From contig NZ_CP114200.1 in assembly GCF_029392895.1 (NCBI RefSeq), positions 5,648,501-5,712,500 on the forward strand: a DNA stretch of 64,000 bases, given 5' to 3'. The notes under the pieces were generated by a model that saw only the letters and a program-made list of their open reading frames with translations, ran no database searches and was not told the DNA's origin. Source of the DNA: Streptomyces sp. 71268. GTDB taxonomy: Bacteria > Actinomycetota > Actinomycetes > Streptomycetales > Streptomycetaceae. The position numbers and the translations under genes are program-made. Below are positions 59,399 through 64,000 of this stretch, piece after piece. Within the stretch, counting starts at the first letter, position 1. Each line of letters starts with the position of its first letter.

Positions 59399-62300
59399 GT
59401 GACAGCGACAGCCGCGACGACCAGCGCAAAGCAAGAGGGCTGGGCGCGCAGACTGACCCGTTACTGCTGGCGGTATCGGCGCAACGTGGTGCTCGCGCTC
59501 GGCGCGTCCCTCGCCGGAATGGCCGTCACGGCACTCGTTCCGCTCGTGCCGAAGCTGATCATCGACGACGTGATCGTCGCCGGCGACCGCCCGCTCGCCC
59601 CCTGGGCGGCGCTGCTGGTCGTCGCCGCCCTCGCGGTCTACGGGCTGACCTACCTCCGCCGCTTCTACGGCGGCCGGCTCGCCCTGGACGTGCAGCACGA
59701 CCTGCGGACCGAGATGTTCCAGTCCATCTCGCGCCTTGACGGCCGCCGGCAGGACGAGCTGAGCACCGGTCAGGTGCTCGGCCGTGGCACCAGCGACCTG
59801 CAACTGGTGCAGGGCCTGCTGTTCATGCTCCCCATGATGATCGGGAACGTGCTGCTGTTCGTCATCTCGCTGGTCGTCATGGTGGTGCTGTCCCCGCTGC
59901 TGACCGTGGTGGCGCTGGCCGTGGCGCCCGCCCTGTGGTTCATCGCCTCCCGCAGCCGCGACCGCCTCTTCCCCGCCACTTGGTACGCGCAGGGGCAGGC
60001 GGCGGCCGTGGCCGGCGTTGTGGAGGGCGCGGTCACGGGCGTCCGGGTGGTCAAGGGGTTCGGCCAGGAGGAGCAGGAGACCGGCAAGCTCCGCCAGGTC
60101 AGCCGCCGGCTGTTCGCCGCCAGGATGCGCACCATCCGCCTCAACTCGCGGTACACGCCGGCGCTCCAGGCCGTGCCCGCGCTCGGACAGGTCGCCATGC
60201 TCGCGCTCGGCGGCTGGATGGCCACCCGTGGCGAGATCACCCTCGGCACGTTCGTCGCCTTCTCCACCTATCTGGCGCAGTTGGTGGGCCCGGTCCGGAT
60301 GCTCACCATGATGCTGACCGTGGGCCAGCAGGCCCGCGCGGGCGTCGAGCGCGTCTTCGAGCTGATCGACACCGAGCCCGGCATAGCCGAGCGGCCACAC
60401 GCCCGCGAGTTGCCCGCCGACGCGCCCGCGACGGTCGAGTTCGACCACGTCACCTTCGGCTACGGCACCGCCGAAGACACCACGGCCGACGGCGCGAGCG
60501 CCGAGGACGCCACCGGGGGCGACGGCACCGCCAGCGCCACCCCGACCACCACCACGGCCGGCCCGGCCACCACTGCCAACCCGTCCACCGCGACGGACCC
60601 CGACGCGCCGGACTCCGGGCCGAGGCCCGTGCTGCGTGACGTGTCGCTGCGCATCGAGCCCGGCCAGACGCTGGCCGTCGTGGGCGCCTCGGGCAGCGGC
60701 AAGTCCACCCTGTCGCTGCTGCTGCCGCGCTTCTACGACGTGAGCGGCGGCGCGGTCCGCATCGGCGGGCACGACGTGCGCGACCTGACCTTCGACTCGC
60801 TGCGCGCCGCGATCGGCCTGGTGCCGGAGAACAGCTTCCTCTTCTCCGACAGCGTGCGCGAGAACATCGCGTACGGGCTGCCGGAGGCCACCGACGAGCA
60901 GGTCCGTACGGCCGCGCGGGCCGCGCAGGCCGACGGCTTCATCAACGAGCTGCCGGACGGTTACGCCACCAAGGTGGGCGAGCAGGGGCTGACCCTCTCC
61001 GGCGGCCAGCGCCAGCGCATCGCCCTGGCCAGGGCGATCCTCACCGACCCGAGGCTGCTGGTCCTGGACGACGCCACCTCGGCCGTCGACGCCCGCGTGG
61101 AGCACGAGATCCACGAGGCGCTGCGCGGCGTGATGGCCGGGCGCACGACGCTGCTCATCGCCCACCGCCAGTCCACCCTGGCCCTGGCCGACCGGATCGC
61201 CGTGCTCGACCGAGGCCACCTGGTCGACGTCGGCACGCACGACGAGCTGACCGAGCGCTGCGCGCTCTACCGCCGCCTGCTGACCGACCCCGACGAGCTG
61301 GGCGACGTGCCACGGGACGTGGCCGGCCGGGCCCCGCGCGGGCCCGGCTCCGACGGCGCCGCCGCCGGCGACCGTGGCTCCGCCATCGCCGGGGCCTTCG
61401 GCGGCGAGGCGGCGGCGGCCGGGCTGCTGCTGCCCACGGACCGCCCCGCCGCCGCGCCCACCGGCGCGACGGGCCCCGACGGCGGTCCTGACGGTGGCCC
61501 CGGTGACGGTTCCGGCGACGGCCCCGACGGCCGGGGAGCCGGTCGCCACGAGGGCCACCACCGCCCCGCCCCGCGACGCGAGGCCGCCGGCGCGTCGGCC
61601 GAGCGAATACCCGGCACCGCGACCGAGCGAATACCCGGTGCCGAAGCCGACGCCGAGGCGGAAGCCGACTTCCGGCTGGCCGAGGAGATCGAGGAGATCT
61701 CCGAGATAGCGGCGGCCGAGACGGCGTCCGGGAACATCCCCGCGGCCCACGCCGACGCCGTCGGGCGGGCCCGCCAGGAGCGCGCCGCCGCCCCCGCCGT
61801 CACCCCCGAGCTGTGGGTGCGCAAGGACGACGCCCAGCGCGCGCCCACCGACGTCGACGCCGCATCGCCGGCCGTCCCCGGCGCCGGCAAGGGCGCCGCG
61901 CCCGCCGCCCCGCCCGCGGCGACCACCGCCGGTGCGATGGCCGGGATGCCCGCGACGCCCGAGCTGCTCGCCAAGGTCGCGGCCCTGCCCCCCGCGACCG
62001 ACACCCCCGGCATCGACGAGCGGGCCGCCACCCGGACGGAGAGCAGCTACGGGTTGCGCCAGTTGCTGCGCGGCTTCGGCAAGCCGCTCGCGCTGTGTCT
62101 GCTGCTCGTCTCGGTGGACGCCCTGGCCGGGCTGCTGCTGCCGGTGCTGATCCGGCACGGCATCGACGAGGGCGTCCAGGAGATGGCGCTGAACGCGGTG
62201 TGGGCCGCGTCCGGGCTCGCGCTGCTGGTGGTCCTCGTGCAGTGGGTGGCGCAGGTCACCGAGACGCGGATGACCGGGCGCACCGGTGAGCGCGTGCTCT

Positions 62301-63793
62301 ACTCGCTCCGCGTCAAGATCTTCGCGCAGCTCCAGCGGCTCGGCCTCGACTACTACGAGCGCGAGCTGAGCGGCAAGGTCATGACCCGGATGACCACCGA
62401 CGTCGACGCGCTCTCCACGTTCCTGCAGACCGGCCTGGTCACCGCGCTGGTCAGCCTGCTCACCTTCTTCGGCATCCTGGTCGCGCTGCTGGTCATCGAC
62501 CTGGAACTGGCCCTGGTGGTCTTCGCGACCCTGCCGCTGCTGGTCATCGGCACCGTCTTCTTCCGCCGGCAGAGCGTCAAGGCGTACGAGCTGGCCCGCG
62601 ACCGGGTCAGCGCCGTCAACGCGGACCTGCAGGAGAACGTGGCCGGGCTGCGCATCGTGCAGGCGTTCCGGCGCGAGGAGAGCGGGCGGGCGCGGTTCGC
62701 CGAGCGCAGCGACGCGTACCGGCAGGCCCGGGTGCACGGCCAGTGGCTGATCTCGATCTACTTCCCGTTCGTGCAGCTCCTGTCGTCCGTGGCCGCCGCG
62801 CTGGTGCTGATCGTCGGCGCCGGCCGGGTCAGCGACGGCACGCTGACGGCGGGCGCGCTCGTGGCGTACCTGCTCTACATCGACCTGTTCTTCGCGCCCG
62901 TGCAGCAGCTCTCCCAGGTGTTCGACGGCTACCAGCAGGCCACCGTCTCGCTGCGCCGCGTCCAGGAGTTGCTGCGCGAACCCACGACGACGCCGCTGGC
63001 CCAGGCGCCGCGCGAGGTGCGGGAGCTGCGCGGCGACATCGCGTTCGAGGACGTGTCCTTCCACTACGGCCCGGCCGACCAGCCCGAGGAGGCGCTGTCC
63101 GGCGTCAACCTGCGCATCCCGGCCGGCCAGACCGTCGCCTTCGTCGGCGAGACCGGTGCGGGCAAGTCCACGCTGGTCAAGCTCGTGGCCCGGTTCTACG
63201 ACCCGTCGGCCGGCCGGGTGACCGTGGACGGTGTGGATCTGCGCCAACTGGACCTGGCCGGGTACAGGCACCGACTCGGCGTGGTGCCGCAGGAGTCGTA
63301 CCTCTTCCCCGGCACGGTGCGCGACGCCATCGCCTACGGGCGTCCCACCGCGTCCGATGCCGACGTGGAGGCCGCGGCCCGCGCGGTCGGCGCGCACGAC
63401 ATGATCGCCCAGCTTGAGGGCGGCTACCTGCACGAGGTGACCGAGCGCGGCCGCAACCTCTCCGCGGGGCAGCGCCAGCTGATCGCGCTGGCCCGGGCCG
63501 AACTCGTCGCTCCCGACGTGCTCCTCCTGGACGAGGCGACGGCCGCGCTCGACCTGGCCACCGAGGCGCTGGTCAACCAGGCCACCGACCGGCTCGTCGG
63601 ACAGCGCACCACGCTGGTGGTGGCCCACCGGCTGACGACGGCCGCCCGCGCCGACCGGGTCGTCGTGCTGCACGACGGCCGGGTGGTCGAGGACGGCACC
63701 CACGACGAGCTGCTGGCCCAAGGCGGTCGCTACGCCCGGCTCTGGCACGCCTTCACGGGCAGCGACATGGCCACCGCCGGCGTGCCGGGCTGA
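59399..63793 (+). CDS. Fused heterodimer-type ABC exporter (two TMD-NBD halves in one chain)
   Basis: A 1464-residue protein with two complete TMD-NBD halves, each with about six transmembrane helices. NBD1 has Walker A GASGSGKST (429-437), signature LSGGQRQ and Walker B ending LDDATS, where the usual catalytic Glu is Asp558. NBD2 has GETGAGKST (1250-1258), LSAGQRQ and LDEATA with Glu1379. This mirrors heterodimeric exporters such as TM287/288 or BmrCD, with one degenerate and one active ATP site. NBD1 also carries a Thr/Ala-rich insert before its strand, and a roughly 200-residue disordered linker joins the halves. GTG 59399 follows GGGGAGG. It is probably a drug, lipid or peptide exporter; the substrate is unknown. 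Confidence 0.92.
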   Translation: MTATAATTSAKQEGWARRLTRYCWRYRRNVVLALGASLAGMAVTALVPLVPKLIIDDVIVAGDRPLAPWAALLVVAALAVYGLTYLRRFYGGRLALDVQHDLRTEMFQSISRLDGRRQDELSTGQVLGRGTSDLQLVQGLLFMLPMMIGNVLLFVISLVVMVVLSPLLTVVALAVAPALWFIASRSRDRLFPATWYAQGQAAAVAGVVEGAVTGVRVVKGFGQEEQETGKLRQVSRRLFAARMRTIRLNSRYTPALQAVPALGQVAMLALGGWMATRGEITLGTFVAFSTYLAQLVGPVRMLTMMLTVGQQARAGVERVFELIDTEPGIAERPHARELPADAPATVEFDHVTFGYGTAEDTTADGASAEDATGGDGTASATPTTTTAGPATTANPSTATDPDAPDSGPRPVLRDVSLRIEPGQTLAVVGASGSGKSTLSLLLPRFYDVSGGAVRIGGHDVRDLTFDSLRAAIGLVPENSFLFSDSVRENIAYGLPEATDEQVRTAARAAQADGFINELPDGYATKVGEQGLTLSGGQRQRIALARAILTDPRLLVLDDATSAVDARVEHEIHEALRGVMAGRTTLLIAHRQSTLALADRIAVLDRGHLVDVGTHDELTERCALYRRLLTDPDELGDVPRDVAGRAPRGPGSDGAAAGDRGSAIAGAFGGEAAAAGLLLPTDRPAAAPTGATGPDGGPDGGPGDGSGDGPDGRGAGRHEGHHRPAPRREAAGASAERIPGTATERIPGAEADAEAEADFRLAEEIEEISEIAAAETASGNIPAAHADAVGRARQERAAAPAVTPELWVRKDDAQRAPTDVDAASPAVPGAGKGAAPAAPPAATTAGAMAGMPATPELLAKVAALPPATDTPGIDERAATRTESSYGLRQLLRGFGKPLALCLLLVSVDALAGLLLPVLIRHGIDEGVQEMALNAVWAASGLALLVVLVQWVAQVTETRMTGRTGERVLYSLRVKIFAQLQRLGLDYYERELSGKVMTRMTTDVDALSTFLQTGLVTALVSLLTFFGILVALLVIDLELALVVFATLPLLVIGTVFFRRQSVKAYELARDRVSAVNADLQENVAGLRIVQAFRREESGRARFAERSDAYRQARVHGQWLISIYFPFVQLLSSVAAALVLIVGAGRVSDGTLTAGALVAYLLYIDLFFAPVQQLSQVFDGYQQATVSLRRVQELLREPTTTPLAQAPREVRELRGDIAFEDVSFHYGPADQPEEALSGVNLRIPAGQTVAFVGETGAGKSTLVKLVARFYDPSAGRVTVDGVDLRQLDLAGYRHRLGVVPQESYLFPGTVRDAIAYGRPTASDADVEAAARAVGAHDMIAQLEGGYLHEVTERGRNLSAGQRQLIALARAELVAPDVLLLDEATAALDLATEALVNQATDRLVGQRTTLVVAHRLTTAARADRVVVLHDGRVVEDGTHDELLAQGGRYARLWHAFTGSDMATAGVPG

Positions 63794-63798
63794 GCCGC

Positions 63799-63824
63799 CG
63801 CCCCGGGTTAGGCCGACCGGGGCG
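63799..63824. terminator. Hairpin after the ABC exporter
   Basis: Perfect 8-bp arms (CGCCCCGG / CCGGGGCG) around a 10-nt loop, starting three bases after the exporter stop and 31 bases before the stop of the opposing partial gene. It can act in both directions. Confidence 0.7.
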
Positions 63825-63854
63825 GGGCGTCACTCCACCGGCGGACCCGGCCGG

Positions 63855-64000
63855 CTACGGCTCCATGCCGCTGGCCCGCGCGATGGCCTCCACCTCGCGG
63901 CGATCCGCCTCCCGTTCGGCGGCCTCGGCGGCCACCCGCTGCTTGTGCCGGCGCAGGAAGTCGGGGTCGTCGGCCCGTTCGCGGGGGACGAGCACCTTCA
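63855..64000 (-). CDS. C-terminal end of an unidentified protein (runs off right edge)
   Basis: The minus-strand frame ends with a TAG at 63857-63855 and is open to the window edge. The visible 48 residues (KVLVPRERADDPDFLRRHKQ then RVAAEAAEREADRREVEAIA and RASGMEP) form a charged helix, Arg/Glu-rich and possibly coiled-coil. GC3 bias supports coding. No family can be assigned from this tail. Confidence 0.5.
   Translation of the reverse strand, partial: KVLVPRERADDPDFLRRHKQRVAAEAAEREADRREVEAIARASGMEP

Noticed and set aside
58949..63748. A 1599-codon open frame on the minus strand opposite the ABC exporter
   Set aside because: It is the mirror of a GC3-biased gene. The translation is Gly/Arg/His-rich without domains, whereas the plus strand encodes a complete ABC exporter.
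1..64000. Biosynthetic gene cluster, CRISPR array, insertion sequence or rRNA operon
   Set aside because: No PKS/NRPS/terpene cores, no repeat-spacer arrays, no transposase or integrase frames and no rRNA sequence were seen on either strand.

Overview
This window is a chromosomal segment of a high-GC actinomycete, most likely Streptomyces or a close relative. The reasons are very high GC at third codon positions, many GTG starts behind GGAGG-type ribosome binding sites, terminators without U-tracts, and marker genes: adpA (bldH) directly followed by orn, a PAS-GGDEF-EAL protein matching CdgA, DUF4429/SHOCT and EACC1 proteins, and a few TTA (bldA-type) codons confined to accessory genes. There is no rRNA, CRISPR array, transposase or antibiotic gene cluster. 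Two tRNAs are present (Lys-CUU and His-GUG).

Layout. 1-7.6 kb: a catabolic island with ectoine/hydroxyectoine-type ABC transporter genes (ehuC, ehuB), a DUF3830 protein, an amidase, a D-2-hydroxyacid dehydrogenase, two Asp/Glu-racemase/maleate-isomerase family proteins and a luciferase-like flavin oxidoreductase. 7.7-14 kb: CdgA, a secreted M6-type metalloprotease, tRNA-Lys, and a primase/polymerase-like protein. 14-15.6 kb: a TetR/SDR divergent pair with a perfect operator. 15.6-20.5 kb: a three-gene operon (iron-sulfur RecB-like nuclease, unknown middle protein, SF1 helicase) resembling a split Dna2. 20.4-29.4 kb: PAP2 phosphatase, histidine phosphatase, a frameshifted HTH-TPR regulator, an unknown protein, a spermidine-synthase-like protein, an SDR and a LacI regulator. 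29.5-37.7 kb: tRNA-His, orn, adpA, a frameshifted small membrane protein, a universal stress protein, glmS and a DUF4429 protein. 37.8-44.7 kb: a leucine/branched-chain acyl-CoA catabolic operon (acyl-CoA dehydrogenase, HMG-CoA lyase, methylcrotonyl-CoA carboxylase alpha and beta) with a divergent TetR gene. 44.8-47.8 kb: a 3-kb insert bounded by 46-bp direct repeats that contain a tRNA-His 3' end. 48-52.3 kb: a second acyl-CoA dehydrogenase, TesB thioesterase, a phosphatase and agmatinase. 52.7-57.7 kb: a conflict-type operon, EACC1 - caspase/TM/SBP/VWA fusion - SBP lipoprotein, with TTA codons in the last two genes. 57.8-64 kb: methionine aminopeptidase, a small XRE regulator with a leaderless-looking promoter, a giant fused ABC exporter and a partial gene.

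The best candidates for an under-described system are the EACC1-caspase-membrane sensor operon (52.7-57.7 kb), the split Dna2-like nuclease-helicase operon (15.6-20.5 kb) and the tRNA-flanked mini-element (44.8-47.8 kb). The adpA gene has no TTA codon, unlike the well-studied Streptomyces adpA genes. Two genes (22.3-24.1 kb and 32.1-32.7 kb) each carry one extra base in or near a G/C homopolymer; sequencing error cannot be excluded.
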